In this document: positions 51,796-61,900 of the stretch, piece by piece
Layout: every line of letters starts with the position of its first letter
How positions within the stretch are numbered: the stretch's first letter is position 1
Assembly: GCA_937915545.1 (NCBI GenBank)
Contig: CALGIJ010000040.1
Coordinates: forward strand, 1 to 64,000
Length of the DNA stretch: 64,000 bases
Source: an uncultured Desulfobacterales bacterium
Lineage (GTDB): Bacteria > Desulfobacterota > Desulfobulbia > Desulfobulbales > Desulfocapsaceae
Direction: 5' to 3'
Notes under the pieces: model-generated
Database searches by the model: none
Told to the model about the DNA's origin: nothing
What the model saw: the letters and a program-made list of their open reading frames with translations, nothing else
Translations under genes and position numbers: made by a program

Positions 51796-52986
51796 ATGAA
51801 CGTTCAACCTGATTTAGAATTTATTCGCTCGTTGAAGGAGGCTGGCGGCGATACGCTGAAAAAATGTTTTCAGTGTGCTACCTGCTCGGTGATGTGCCCG
51901 CTTAGCAAAGAGGGCAAACCTTTTCCTCGCAAGGAAATGATTTGGGCGCAGTGGGGTATGCGGGACAAGTTGGTGACCGATCCCGATGTCTTCCTCTGCC
52001 ATCAGTGTGGGGATTGTACCGTAAACTGCCCGCGTGGAGCGAAACCGGGCGATGTGCTCAGCGCGATTCGCGCCTATGCCTATACCTTCTATGGCTGGCC
52101 CAAACCATTGGCAAAGCTTGCATCCAGTGCCAAGGGACTGCCAATCCTCATCGGTCTGCCGGTCGTGGTCATCTTTGTCATGTGGCTTCTATCAGGGGCC
52201 ATGCGCTTTCCGACCAGCGAAGAGTTCGCCAGTCACGGATATCAACAGTTCTTCGGCACCTGGGATTTCCGCTGGTATGCCAAAAACATTTTCTTTATCG
52301 CCGTCATCATGGGCGCTTCCCTTGGTCTCGGCCTGTTTGCCGTTTTCAAAGGCATTCGCTCCATGTGGAAGACGATGTGCGCCGAGGCCGGGCTCAACAA
52401 AGACTATCGTCCGGCAGTCGGACAGTTCATCAAAGAATTTCTCTGGCCGTCGCTGGTGGAGATCCTCAAACATGACCGATTCCGGGAGTGCAAGACGAAT
52501 ATTGATCGCGTCCAGGGACATCTGCCGTTGATGCTCGCCTTTATCGGTTTGTTCATCGTTACCTGCTGGTCGCTGTTCAAAAACGATATACTCGGCCTTT
52601 TCTGGCCTTCCCTGCATGGGCCGCTTTCGCTGACCGACCCCTTCAAGATCCTCGCCAACGTCTCAGCCATCGCGCTGCTCTTTGGCATCTTCGTGCTGTG
52701 GTCTAATCGCAAAAAGGCTGAGGCTGAATTCAACACCCAGGCGACGTTCTATGACTGGTTCCTGATCTGGGAAATTGCCGCTGTAGGTATTACAGGCCTT
52801 GGGGCTGAGGTTCTGCGCTGGGCTGGCATGCCGGTCATAGGGTACATCGTCTATTTCTTGCATCTGGTTTCGGTAATGATGCTTTTCCTGTATCTGCCTT
52901 ATACCAAATTCGCCCATCTGTTCTATAGGACTTCTGCCTACGCATTTGAGAAGTATCGCCAGAGTTCATTTGGCAAGACCGCATAA
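51796..52986 (+). CDS. qmoC: Quinone-interacting oxidoreductase subunit QmoC
   Basis: Membrane anchor of Qmo that oxidises menaquinol. The 396-residue protein fuses an HdrC-like cytoplasmic part with two [4Fe-4S] motifs (CFQCATCSVMCP near 23, CHQCGDCTVNCPRG near 65) to a membrane domain of about six helices similar to HdrE/NarI. Histidines within the helices (for example YFLHLVSVM) are candidate heme b ligands. The ATG at 51796 has GGAGG six bases upstream; an earlier in-frame start would overlap the intergenic hairpin and is rejected. Confidence 0.95.
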   Translation: MNVQPDLEFIRSLKEAGGDTLKKCFQCATCSVMCPLSKEGKPFPRKEMIWAQWGMRDKLVTDPDVFLCHQCGDCTVNCPRGAKPGDVLSAIRAYAYTFYGWPKPLAKLASSAKGLPILIGLPVVVIFVMWLLSGAMRFPTSEEFASHGYQQFFGTWDFRWYAKNIFFIAVIMGASLGLGLFAVFKGIRSMWKTMCAEAGLNKDYRPAVGQFIKEFLWPSLVEILKHDRFRECKTNIDRVQGHLPLMLAFIGLFIVTCWSLFKNDILGLFWPSLHGPLSLTDPFKILANVSAIALLFGIFVLWSNRKKAEAEFNTQATFYDWFLIWEIAAVGITGLGAEVLRWAGMPVIGYIVYFLHLVSVMMLFLYLPYTKFAHLFYRTSAYAFEKYRQSSFGKTA

Positions 52987-53041
52987 TCCCTAGAGAGTTT
53001 TTCACTCTGGCACCTTTGGCAAACTTGCGCCAGGAACAGGC

Positions 53042-53079
53042 GCGAAGGCCTGGTCATCACTGACCAGGCCTTCGCTTTT
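53042..53079 (+). terminator. Intrinsic terminator of qmoABC
   Basis: Perfect 15-bp stem (53042-53056 and 53061-53075) with loop TCAC and TTTT, about 55 bases after the qmoC stop. Confidence 0.93.
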
Positions 53080-53138
53080 GGAGCGAAAGGACGGAGGATG
53101 ACGAGATCGAGGAGAAGCAAGGGTCTTTAAAAAACTTC

Positions 53139-53167
53139 TTGTAAACGATTACGGATTTAGGTATATT
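53139..53167 (+). promoter_or_regulatory. Promoter of the tRNA-tuf cluster
   Basis: TTGTAA (53139-53144), a 17-base spacer and TATATT (53162-53167). Predicted start about eight bases before the first tRNA. Confidence 0.65.
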
Positions 53168-53181
53168 AGTCGGTCTTGTAA

Positions 53182-53256
53182 GCTGGCGTAGCTCAATGGT
53201 AGAGCTCCTCACTTGTAATGAGGATGTTGTGGGTTCAAGTCCTATCGCCAGCTCCA
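53182..53256 (+). tRNA. tRNA-Thr (anticodon TGT)
   Basis: A 75-base cloverleaf with acceptor GCTGGCG / CGCCAGC, encoded CCA and anticodon loop CTTGTAA. Confidence 0.96.
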
Positions 53257-53324
53257 ATGAAAAACATCTTTACAAAGTTTCGATAAGAGTTTAAAGAGAT
53301 CTGTCTTTTTCAGGCGTTCTCCAT

Positions 53325-53409
53325 GGAGGGGTTCCCGAGCGGTCAATGGGAGCAGACTGTAAATCTGCCGGCTCAGCCTTCGGAGGTTCGAATCCTCCCC
53401 CCTCCACCA
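53325..53409 (+). tRNA. tRNA-Tyr (anticodon GTA)
   Basis: An 85-base class II tRNA: acceptor GGAGGGG / CCCCTCC, encoded CCA, anticodon loop CTGTAAA and a long variable arm. Confidence 0.96.
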
Positions 53410-53442
53410 CAACTCTTTTGTATTTGCAAAGAGATCTCACGA

Positions 53443-53518
53443 GCGGGAATAGCTCAATTGGTAGAGCATCAGCCTTCCAAGCTGAGGGTCGCGAGTTCGA
53501 GCCTCGTTTCCCGCTCCA
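53443..53518 (+). tRNA. tRNA-Gly (anticodon TCC)
   Basis: A 76-base cloverleaf with acceptor GCGGGAA / TTCCCGC, encoded CCA and anticodon loop CTTCCAA. Confidence 0.96.
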
Positions 53519-53546
53519 CTGAATAGCATCTCGTGTTGCAGCGAGA

Positions 53547-53622
<76 letters not shown>

Positions 53623-53680
53623 TATTTCGACACAGGGAAAAATCTGAGAACTATCATTCTATGGCCTGAGGAGACAAGAA

Positions 53681-54871
53681 ATGTCGAAGAAAAAATTTGA
53701 AAGGACAAAACCGCACGTCAATGTAGGGACGGTTGGGCACATCGACCATGGCAAAACTACCCTGACTGCAGCCATCACCCGCGTCTTGTCGCTGAAAGGT
53801 CAAGCGACGTTCACTGATTTTTCCGAAATTGACAAGGCTCCGGAAGAAAAAGAGCGTGGCATCACCATCGCCACGGCGCATGTCGAATACGAGTCGGCTA
53901 AACGTCATTATGCACACGTCGACTGCCCCGGTCACGCCGACTATATCAAGAACATGATCACCGGGGCGGCGCAGATGGACGGCGCCATTCTCGTGGTCGC
54001 TGCCACCGACGGCGCCATGCCGCAGACCCGCGAGCATATCCTGCTGGCCCGTCAGGTCGGCGTTCCGGCCATCGTCGTTTTCCTCAACAAGTGCGACATG
54101 GTCGATGACGAGGAACTCATTGAGCTGGTGGAGATGGAACTGCGCGAGCTGCTCGACAAGTACGAATTCCCCGGCGACGAGGTTCCCTTTGTCAAGGGTT
54201 CCGCTCTCAAGGCACTCGAGAATGCTGAGGATCCCGAGGCGGCGAAGTGCATCTGGGATCTGATGGATGCCATCGATTCATATATTCCCGAGCCGAAGCG
54301 TGACGTCGACAAGCCGTTCCTCATGCCGGTCGAAGACGTCTTCTCCATATCCGGCCGTGGCACTGTAGCTACCGGAAGGATCGAGCGCGGTGTCGTCCAT
54401 GTCGGTGATGAGGTCGAGATCATCGGTATTCGCCCGACCCAGAAGACCACCTGCACCGGTGTCGAGATGTTCCGCAAGCTGCTCGACGAGGGGCAGGCTG
54501 GTGACAATATCGGCGCCCTGCTGCGCGGTATCAAGCGTGAGGAGATCGAGCGCGGGCAGGTTCTTGCCGCTCCCAAGTCGATCACCCCGCATACCAAGTT
54601 CAAGTGCGAGTGCTACATCCTCAGCAAGGAAGAAGGTGGCCGTCATACCCCCTTCTTCAACGGATACCGGCCGCAGTTTTACTTCCGCACCACCGACGTC
54701 ACCGGCGTGGTCAGCCTGGCGGAAGGTGTGGAGATGGTCATGCCCGGAGACAACATTGCCGCGTCGGTTGAGTTGATCACCCCGATCGCCATGGACGCCG
54801 GGTTGCGTTTCGCCATTCGTGAGGGCGGTCGTACCGTCGGCGCAGGCGTTATCAGTGAAATCATAGCCTAA
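53681..54871 (+). CDS. tuf: Elongation factor Tu
   Basis: GTPase that delivers aminoacyl-tRNA to the ribosome. The 396-residue protein has G1 [10 protein letters not shown] (about 19-28), G3 DCPGHADY and G4 NKCDMVDD, and the conserved C-terminal barrel ending [14 protein letters not shown]. The ATG follows GAGGAG. The tRNA-Thr/Tyr/Gly/Thr-tuf order is the classical tufB arrangement. A strong hairpin separates it from rpmG. Confidence 0.99.
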   Translation: MSKKKFERTKPHVNVGTVGHIDHGKTTLTAAITRVLSLKGQATFTDFSEIDKAPEEKERGITIATAHVEYESAKRHYAHVDCPGHADYIKNMITGAAQMDGAILVVAATDGAMPQTREHILLARQVGVPAIVVFLNKCDMVDDEELIELVEMELRELLDKYEFPGDEVPFVKGSALKALENAEDPEAAKCIWDLMDAIDSYIPEPKRDVDKPFLMPVEDVFSISGRGTVATGRIERGVVHVGDEVEIIGIRPTQKTTCTGVEMFRKLLDEGQAGDNIGALLRGIKREEIERGQVLAAPKSITPHTKFKCECYILSKEEGGRHTPFFNGYRPQFYFRTTDVTGVVSLAEGVEMVMPGDNIAASVELITPIAMDAGLRFAIREGGRTVGAGVISEIIA

Positions 54872-54884
54872 ATGGCCAAAGGTG

Positions 54885-54926
54885 AAAATTGCTCTGCTCC
54901 CCGGAAAGGGGGAGCAGAGCAATTTT
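54885..54926 (+). terminator. Intrinsic terminator or attenuator between tuf and rpmG
   Basis: An 18-bp perfect stem (54885-54902 and 54909-54926), loop GGAAAG, with a T-rich 3' end. It lies only 16 bases before rpmG, so it probably reduces rather than stops downstream expression unless a hidden promoter exists. Confidence 0.8.
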
Positions 54927-54942
54927 CTTATGGGATAAGAGC

Positions 54943-55092
54943 ATGAGAGACATTATCACCCTGGCATGCGGTACATGCAAGCGTCGCAATTATACAACCA
55001 CCAAAAATAAGAAAAATACGCCGAACAAACTCGAGTTCAGCAAGTATTGCCCATTCTGCAAAGGGCATACGCCCCATAAAGAAACGAAATAA
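54943..55092 (+). CDS. rpmG: 50S ribosomal protein L33
   Basis: A 49-residue basic protein, [19 protein letters not shown], with paired Cys motifs CGTC and CPFC that bind zinc (the C+ form). An upstream in-frame extension lies inside the terminator and is rejected. Usual place between tuf and tRNA-Trp/secE. Confidence 0.96.
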   Translation: MRDIITLACGTCKRRNYTTTKNKKNTPNKLEFSKYCPFCKGHTPHKETK

Positions 55093-55100
55093 ATTTCAGC

Positions 55101-55176
55101 AGGCCAGTAGCTCTAATGGTAGAGCGCCGGACTCCAAATCCGGAAGTTGGGGGTTCGAATCCCTCCTGGCCTGCCA
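55101..55176 (+). tRNA. tRNA-Trp (anticodon CCA)
   Basis: A 76-base cloverleaf with acceptor AGGCCAG / CTGGCCT, encoded CCA and anticodon loop CTCCAAA. Placed between rpmG and secE as in many bacteria. Confidence 0.96.
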
Positions 55177-55252
55177 ATTCTATTTGAACGAACCGTATTC
55201 CGCTCCCTATGCTTGACGATACGGAAACTGCTGCAGAACTGACGAGGCTGGC

Positions 55253-55501
55253 ATGGCGGCAAGCACAAAGTTGAAGAAGACTAACGCTGTTAACGAAGAA
55301 GAGCCTTCGCCATACTCTCCGGCTCAAATCAAAAAATTTGTCGGCGAAGTCAAAGCGGAATTCCAAAAAATCGTCTGGCCGGACAAAAAGATGACCCTAG
55401 GGTTGGCAGGTATCGTCATCGTTCTCACCACGGTAGTATCCATCTATCTGGGAGGGGTCGATCTCCTGCTGGGAAAACTCATCGGTATGCTGATCAGGTG
55501 A
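55253..55501 (+). CDS. secE: Preprotein translocase subunit SecE
   Basis: Small clamp subunit of the SecYEG channel. The 82-residue product has the amphipathic helix KKFVGEVKAEFQKIVWPDKK followed by a single membrane span (GLAGIVIVLTTVVSIYLGGV), the one-helix form usual outside gamma-proteobacteria. It precedes nusG by 66 bases. Confidence 0.95.
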   Translation: MAASTKLKKTNAVNEEEPSPYSPAQIKKFVGEVKAEFQKIVWPDKKMTLGLAGIVIVLTTVVSIYLGGVDLLLGKLIGMLIR

Positions 55502-55567
55502 GTTCCACGAGGCGATAAATCTGCATGAGTCGCCTCAGTCCCTTTAACTTTTTCTTCTCACGGTCAC

Positions 55568-56101
55568 ATGGCAAAGCAATGGTACATCCTTCAAGTCCAC
55601 TCGGGTTTCGAAGAAAAGGTTAAAGCAACCCTTGAGGAAAGAATCAAGAAGGAAGGTCTGGAGGACTCCTTCGGCGAGATACTTGTACCTACCGAGCAGG
55701 TCGTTGAAATGATCAAGGGGTCTCGAAAAACCTCCTCGAGACGGTTCTTTCCCGGCTACATGCTGGTCAATATGGATCTCAATGATCAGACTTGGCATAC
55801 CATCCACGATAATATGCCGCGGGTGGTAGGTTTCGTAGGTGACGACCGCTCGCCGATGCCCTTGTCCGATGTCGATGCTGCCAAAATCATCGGTAGGATT
55901 CAAGATGGTTCGGAACGGCCACGTCCCAAAGTGGTCTTCGATGTAGGTGAGACGGTCAGGGTCATTGACGGTCCCTTTGCTAATTTTCAGGGGGTTGTCG
56001 ACGAGGTTTTCCCAGAGAAAGGCCGGGTCAGGGTCATGGTGTCGATCTTTGGCCGGGAAACTCCTGTTGAACTTGAGTTCGTTCAGGTTTCCAATACGTA
56101 G
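55568..56101 (+). CDS. nusG: Transcription termination/antitermination factor NusG
   Basis: RNA polymerase processivity factor that also links transcription to translation and Rho. The 177-residue protein has an N-terminal NGN domain (WYILQVHSGFEEKVKATLEE, RRFFPGYMLVNM) and a C-terminal KOW motif (VGETVRVIDGPFANFQGVVD). Standard secE-nusG-rplK order. Confidence 0.98.
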   Translation: MAKQWYILQVHSGFEEKVKATLEERIKKEGLEDSFGEILVPTEQVVEMIKGSRKTSSRRFFPGYMLVNMDLNDQTWHTIHDNMPRVVGFVGDDRSPMPLSDVDAAKIIGRIQDGSERPRPKVVFDVGETVRVIDGPFANFQGVVDEVFPEKGRVRVMVSIFGRETPVELEFVQVSNT

Positions 56102-56183
56102 TCCTTGTATTCATTTCCCGGTCGTTTCTCCATTATGGCAACGTCCGGGGAAAATGTAATCAACAGCAATTTGGAGTTGTATC

Positions 56184-56609
56184 ATGGCCAAAAAGGAAAC
56201 GGCTTACATCAAATTGCAGATTCCAGCGGGAAAAGCCAACCCCTCGCCACCGATCGGTCCTGCCCTTGGACAGCGCGGTGTCAATATCATGGAATTCTGC
56301 AAAAGCTTCAATGCCAGAACCCAGTCAATGGGCGACACGATTGTGCCGGTGGTCATCACTGTCTACCAGGATCGCTCTTTTTCTTTTATCACCAAAACCC
56401 CCCCGGCGTCGGTTCTGTTGATGAAAGCGGCAGGCTTGAAAAAAGGCTCGAGCAATCCCAAGGTTGACCGCGTCGCGGAGATCAGCAGAGATAAAATACG
56501 CGAGATCGCAGAATTGAAGAAGCCCGATCTCAATGCCTATGACATTGAGAGCGCCATGCGCATTATCGAAGGCACCGCGCGCAGCGCTGGTATCACCGTA
56601 GTCGACTGA
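56184..56609 (+). CDS. rplK: 50S ribosomal protein L11
   Basis: Component of the GTPase-associated centre that binds 23S rRNA and is needed for RelA activation. The 141-residue product has the signature [20 protein letters not shown] and the C-terminal RNA-binding domain ending [10 protein letters not shown]. Usual operon with rplA. Confidence 0.98.
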   Translation: MAKKETAYIKLQIPAGKANPSPPIGPALGQRGVNIMEFCKSFNARTQSMGDTIVPVVITVYQDRSFSFITKTPPASVLLMKAAGLKKGSSNPKVDRVAEISRDKIREIAELKKPDLNAYDIESAMRIIEGTARSAGITVVD

Positions 56610-56669
56610 TTTATAAACCATAATTATACTGCAGGCAGGAGCAGTTACCTGTCATTGTAGGAGGCTGAT

Positions 56670-57374
56670 ATGCCGAATAGAGGGAAAAATTATAAAAATA
56701 AGTTGCAGGGCGTTGATCGCACTGTGCTTCATACTATTGAGGCTGGCATTGAACTCGTCCTCAAATCGACCTACGCTAAATTCGATGAGACCTTCGATGT
56801 AGCCATGAAACTTGGTGTCGATCCTCGTCATGCCGACCAGATGATTCGTTCCTCTGTCGCCTTGCCGCATGGAACGGGGAAGGTGACCCGTGTTCTCGTT
56901 TTTGCCAAGGGCCCGAAGGAAGCTGAGGCTTTAGAAGCTGGCGCTGACTATGTGGGTGGAGACGATCTCGTTGAAAAAATTAAGGAAGGTTGGCTCGAAT
57001 TCGACAAAACAGTGGCGACTCCAGATATGATGGGGGTTGTCGGTAAGATCGGTCGTATTCTTGGTCCGCGTAATCTCATGCCTAACGCCAAACTGGGCAC
57101 GGTAACCTTCGATGTCGCCAATATCGTTAAGGATATCAAAGGTGGCAAAGTAGACTTTCGTGTAGACAAAGGTGGCATCATTCATGGTGGCATAGGAAAG
57201 CTCTCTTTCGGGCCGGAAAAACTGCGCGATAACCTGCTCGCCTTTATTCAACGCATCATTCAGTTGAAACCATCGACCTCGAAAGGCGTATATTTACGGT
57301 CAATCACCATTTCATCTACAATGGGCCCTGGCGTTAAGCTCGATCCCATTGCGGTGAGGACGCTTATTAACTGA
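56670..57374 (+). CDS. rplA: 50S ribosomal protein L1
   Basis: Forms the L1 stalk that moves deacylated tRNA out of the E site, and can repress its own mRNA. The 234-residue protein has the signature [18 protein letters not shown] in its second domain and ends with [16 protein letters not shown]. An AGGAGG-type ribosome site precedes the ATG. Confidence 0.98.
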   Translation: MPNRGKNYKNKLQGVDRTVLHTIEAGIELVLKSTYAKFDETFDVAMKLGVDPRHADQMIRSSVALPHGTGKVTRVLVFAKGPKEAEALEAGADYVGGDDLVEKIKEGWLEFDKTVATPDMMGVVGKIGRILGPRNLMPNAKLGTVTFDVANIVKDIKGGKVDFRVDKGGIIHGGIGKLSFGPEKLRDNLLAFIQRIIQLKPSTSKGVYLRSITISSTMGPGVKLDPIAVRTLIN

Positions 57375-57407
57375 TTTTGCTGGTTCTTACGGCAAAATAA
57401 TTGGCTA

Positions 57408-57476
57408 AGTCGAAGACAGCAGGTACTTGTCGTTTAATCGTTTGTGAACGGCCTGCCGAGACGGTCCACGGAAATT
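57408..57476 (+). promoter_or_regulatory. Ribosomal protein L10 leader (autoregulatory RNA), candidate
   Basis: The segment from GTCGAAGACAGCAGG through CCTGCCGAGACGG resembles the L10(L12)4-binding leader found before rplJ, where a purine-rich kink-turn region follows a GCAGG/CCTGC stem. Here that stem is 57419-57423 paired with 57452-57456. It lies about 95-160 bases before rplJ. Confidence 0.6.
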
Positions 57477-57570
57477 TCTGTCGATGTTGTGCTTAGACTC
57501 AATCACGTGACGAAATAACGCCGTACATGCTGTTTTCAATCCGCTCAACATTCAACCGAGGAGGAGTACT

Positions 57571-58098
57571 TTGAATCGTGATGAAAAGGTGACAATCGTC
57601 TCGGAACTGAACGACTCGTTCAACCGGGCAAAATTCGCTGTTGTCGCCGACTATTGTGGTTTGAAGGTTTCCGATTTTCGCAAAATTCGCGTGGAATTGA
57701 AAAACTGCAATTCGGAAATTCGGGTAGCGAAGAACACACTCCTGAAAAGAGCAGTACAGGATACTGGCAACGCCGCGCTTAGCGACGATTTCGCTGGAAC
57801 CACCGCAGTTGTCCTGGCCTATGCTGATCCGGTCGAACCGGCTAAGGTGCTTACCAAATTTGCCGGTGACAACGAAAAGTTCAAGATCCGCTGCGCTGTT
57901 CTTGAGGGAGAAAGAATCAGTGTGGATAAGCTTGAGGCCCTGTCCAAACTTCCCTCCAAGGAAGTTCTCTTGGCTCAATTGCTTTCCACCTGGAATAGTG
58001 TTCCGACAGGCCTGGTTCAGGTTCTCAGCGGTGTGCCGAGGACTTTTGCCTATGCCCTGCAGGCTTTGAAAGAAAAGAAAGAAGCTGCTGAAAACTAA
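57571..58098 (+). CDS. rplJ: 50S ribosomal protein L10
   Basis: Stalk base protein that anchors L7/L12 dimers. The 175-residue product has N-terminal MNRDEKVTIVSELNDSF, the rRNA-binding segment RVAKNTLLKRAVQ and a C-terminal helix for L7/L12. It starts with TTG after GAGGAG; the rare start codon fits the autoregulated expression implied by the L10 leader upstream. Confidence 0.97.
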   Translation: MNRDEKVTIVSELNDSFNRAKFAVVADYCGLKVSDFRKIRVELKNCNSEIRVAKNTLLKRAVQDTGNAALSDDFAGTTAVVLAYADPVEPAKVLTKFAGDNEKFKIRCAVLEGERISVDKLEALSKLPSKEVLLAQLLSTWNSVPTGLVQVLSGVPRTFAYALQALKEKKEAAEN

Positions 58099-58149
58099 AA
58101 GTCGGCGTATTCGTCAAAGAGTAGTCTACTATCAGAGAGGTTAACTATC

Positions 58150-58530
58150 ATGGCTGTTACCAAGCAAGACGTTATCGATTTCATTGCCAATATGTCCGTC
58201 CTTGAGCTGTCCGAGCTCATCAAGGAATTCGAGGAGAAGTTCGGCGTTTCCGCTGCTGCCCCGGTCGCCGTCGCAGCCGTTGGTGGAGCGGCCGCTCAGG
58301 AAGCTCCCAAGGAAGAGAAAACCGAATTCGACGTTATTCTCGCCAGTGTTGGCGCCGAGAAAATCAAAGTTATTAAGGAAGTCCGCGCCGTTACCGGTCT
58401 TGGCCTGAAAGAAGCCAAGGAGCTGGTGGAATCCGCTCCTGCTCCGCTCAAAGAGGCCGTTTCCAAGGAAGAAGCTGCCGATATCAAATCCAAAATCGAA
58501 GCTGCCGGTGCAACTGTTGAAATCAAATAG
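58150..58530 (+). CDS. rplL: 50S ribosomal protein L7/L12
   Basis: Stalk protein that recruits translation GTPases. The 126-residue product has an N-terminal dimerisation helix, an Ala-rich hinge ([20 protein letters not shown]) and the C-terminal factor-binding domain ([20 protein letters not shown]). Normally multi-copy on the ribosome; it follows rplJ by about 50 bases. Confidence 0.98.
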   Translation: MAVTKQDVIDFIANMSVLELSELIKEFEEKFGVSAAAPVAVAAVGGAAAQEAPKEEKTEFDVILASVGAEKIKVIKEVRAVTGLGLKEAKELVESAPAPLKEAVSKEEAADIKSKIEAAGATVEIK

Positions 58531-58927
58531 TTGTCTATGATAGAGGGTTGTTCATGCCTTGAGCAACCCGAGATTCACGCGACACGCTACGAGTCAAGCC
58601 TCGTGGCGTGTTGTTCTTTGTGGCTGTGTCAAAGGCGGGGGAGCAGAGGAGACGGCGCGCAGGCCGGTGAAGGGGACTACAAAAATACGATGCAGTGGGG
58701 CGAAGCAGACAATTTCAGCAAAAGGAGAACACCGTCATGTCAATGAAACAAACGTACTATCTCCAGAATGCTTTTCAAACCACTCCGTGCATTTTTTCCG
58801 GCAGTCGAGTGTTCGCCTCCGGTTGACGGTATCCGAACATTGACAGATCACGAGCTGACTGAATGGGCGAGAGCCTCTTGGTCATTGTAACAGTATAGTA
58901 CGATTCAAAGGCAATTTCGAGGACAAC
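58531..58927 (+). other. Long rplL-rpoB intergenic region with two hairpins
   Basis: About 400 bases. The first hairpin (58545-58553 with 58561-58569, 9 bp) and the second (58582-58593 with 58600-58611, 12 bp, loop TCAAGC, then a T-rich stretch) look like the attenuator or RNase-processing region that sets the rplL to rpoB ratio in E. coli. A small open frame at 58737 is listed separately. No convincing rpoB promoter was seen. Confidence 0.55.
58737..58826 (+). CDS. Possible 29-codon leader-type ORF before rpoB
   Basis: ATG with AAAAGGAG about nine bases upstream, encoding 29 residues (MSMKQTYYLQNAFQTTPCIF...) and ending in TGA about 100 bases before rpoB. The ribosome site is good, but the peptide matches nothing I know and could be chance. 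If translated, it might act as a leader peptide. Confidence 0.2.
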   Translation: MSMKQTYYLQNAFQTTPCIFSGSRVFASG

Positions 58928-61900
58928 ATGGATAGAGTGAGAAAGAATTTTGCTACGGCAGAAACCATTTTGGAACCGCCACATCTTATCTCGATGCAAC
59001 GTCTCTCTTACGAGAAATTTCTGCAGATGGATCGTGACCCTGATGACCGTGAAGACTATGGGCTGCAGGCCATTCTTAAGAATGTCTTTCCAATCAACGA
59101 TTTCAACGGGCTGTGCTCCCTGGAGTTCGTCAAGTACAAATTCGGAGTACCGAAGTACACTGTCAACGAGTGCCTGCAGAGGGGAATGACCTATGAGATC
59201 CCTCTCAAAATCGTCGTTCGCCTCATCACCTTTGATGTCGACGAAAGCACTGGGGTGCAGTCGATTCGTGATATCAAGGAGCAGGAAGTCTTTCTCGGCT
59301 CTCTGCCTTTGATGACAGGTGATGGGGTGTTCATCATCAATGGTACCGAGCGGGTCATCGTCTCGCAGTTACAGCGCTCTCCTGGCCTTTTCTATACCCA
59401 CGACAACGGAAAAAGCCACTCCAGCGGCAAGTTGCTCTATTCAGCGCGCATTATCCCAGTGCGCGGATCTTGGATCGACCTGGAATTTGACATCAAGGAT
59501 TATCTGCATGTTCGTATCGACCGTCGCCGCAAATTTCCTGTAACCACCTTGCTCAAGGCACTTGGCTACAGCTCCGAGGACTTGCTGGCAGAGTTCTATC
59601 CCACGAATCGAGTCATCAAAGACGGCGAAAACTATAAGGTCAGTTTCGATACCGAACTGGTCAAAGTACAGCGGCTTGAGTTCGATATCATCAATCCCGC
59701 CGATGGGGAAGTTCTCGCCAAAAAAGGCAAGAAAGTCTCAAAAGTGCTGTGCAAGAAACTCGAGTCGGTGGGTATCAACTATTTGCCGGTGGCTATGGAA
59801 TCACTGATCGGGGAAACCCTGGCCAGCACCATCGTCAACGAACAGACCGGTGAAGTGATCGCCGAATGCAATACAGAGCTCACAGAGACATTGCTTGAAA
59901 CCCTCGCCGGCAACGGCATCGACGAGTTCAAGATTCTCTATATCGACGGCGTCAAGTATTCGGATTCTTTCAGCAAAACCTTGGCGCTGGACAAGGCCAA
60001 GAACAGCCAGGACGCGTTGATCGAGATTTATAGGCGGCTGCGCCCCTCGAGCCCGCCAACTCCTGAGGTCGCCGAGTCGTTCTTTCACAACCTGTTTTTC
60101 AACCAGGATCTCTATGACCTCTCGGAAGTCGGGCGATATAAGATCAATGCCAAACTTGGTCTCGATACCGACATTTCACATCGCGCCCTCACCAAAGAGG
60201 ATATCATCCACTCCGTGCGCCACCTGGTGCGTCTTAAAGACACTCAAGGGGGTGTCGATGATATCGATCACCTCGGTAACCGGCGTGTACGTACCGTTGG
60301 CGAACTCGTCGAGAATCAGTACCGCATGGGGCTGGTGCGCATGGAAAGGGCCATCAAGGAGAGGATGACCCTCCAGGATGTCGAGACGCTGATGCCCCAC
60401 GACCTCGTCAATCCCAAGCCTATTTCCGCCGCCATCAAGGAGTTCTTCGGTACCAGTCAGCTCTCGCAGTTCATGGACCAGACCAATCCCCTCTCGGAGG
60501 TCACCCACAAGAGGAGACTGAGTGCGCTGGGCCCGGGTGGTTTGAGCAGGGAGCGAGCCGGCTTCGAGGTACGCGATGTCCATCCGACTCACTATGGTCG
60601 TATCTGTCCGGTTGAGACTCCTGAAGGGCCGAACATCGGACTCATCGTCTCTCTGGCCACTTACGCCCGTATCAACCCCTATGGCTTCATCGAAACGCCT
60701 TACCGCAAGGTCGGTGATCGCATTATCAGCGATGACGTGCGCTATCTCAGCGCCCTTCAGGAACAGAACCAGTTTATTGCCCCGGCTCTGGTTCCGGTCG
60801 ATGCCGAAAAAAGGATCGTCCCCGACAATCTCATCGTTCGCGAAGACGGCGAGGTCATCACCACCGTGGCTGACAATGTCACCTACATGGATATCGCCCC
60901 GAATCAGATGATCAGTGTCGCCGCATCGCTGGTGCCGTTCCTCGAGAACGATGACGCCAACCGCGCTCTCATGGGGTCGAACATGCAGCGCCAGGCGGTT
61001 CCACTCATGGTGACTTCGGCGCCGCTCGTGGGCACCGGCATGGAACGATATGTCGCCAGAGATTCCGGTGCCTGCCTGCTGGCCGCAGGCGACGGCGTGG
61101 TGGAAGAGTCGGATTCCAATCGTATCGTTGTCAGATATGACAAACCAGGCACCGATGGATTCGACACCGGCGTCGCCCTTTATCGCCTTGAGAAATATAA
61201 GAAGTCCAACCAGAATACCTGCTTCAATCAGCGGCCAATCGTCCTTCCTGGAATGCGGGTCAATAAAGGCGTGGTACTCGCGGATGGTCCTTCCTGTGAA
61301 GCAGGTGAACTGGCCATCGGCAAGAATGTCACCATCGCCTTCATGCCCTGGCGAGGCTTCAATTTCGAGGACTCCATCCTCATCAACGAGCGACTTCTCA
61401 AGGAAGACACCTTCACTTCGGTGCATATCGAAGTCTTCGAAACGATGGCCAGGGACACCAAGCTTGGCAAAGAGGAAATCACCCGTGACATTCCCAATGT
61501 CAGCGAGGAGACCCTCCGCAACCTTGACGATTCCGGCATCGTCCGCATCGGCGCTGAAGTCAAGGCTGGCGACACGCTGGTCGGCAAGGTCACCCCCAAG
61601 GGAGAGACGGTGCTCTCTCCCGAGGAAAAACTGTTGCGCGCCATCTTTGGCGAGAAGGCCCAGGATGTCAAGGATTCCTCCCTGCGCGTACCCCCAGGGA
61701 TCAGCGGTGTGGTCATCGACGCCAAAGTCTTCTCGCGCAAAGGTGTCGACAAAGACGAACGCTCCCTGTTGATCGAAGATCTGGAGATTGAAAAGCTCAA
61801 TCAGGACAAGATCGATGAGTTGCGCAGTCTGCGGCGCGGAGTGTGCCGAGAGATAGGCGCCCTCCTCGAAGGCCGGACCGCCAAGTCGGATATCGTTGAT

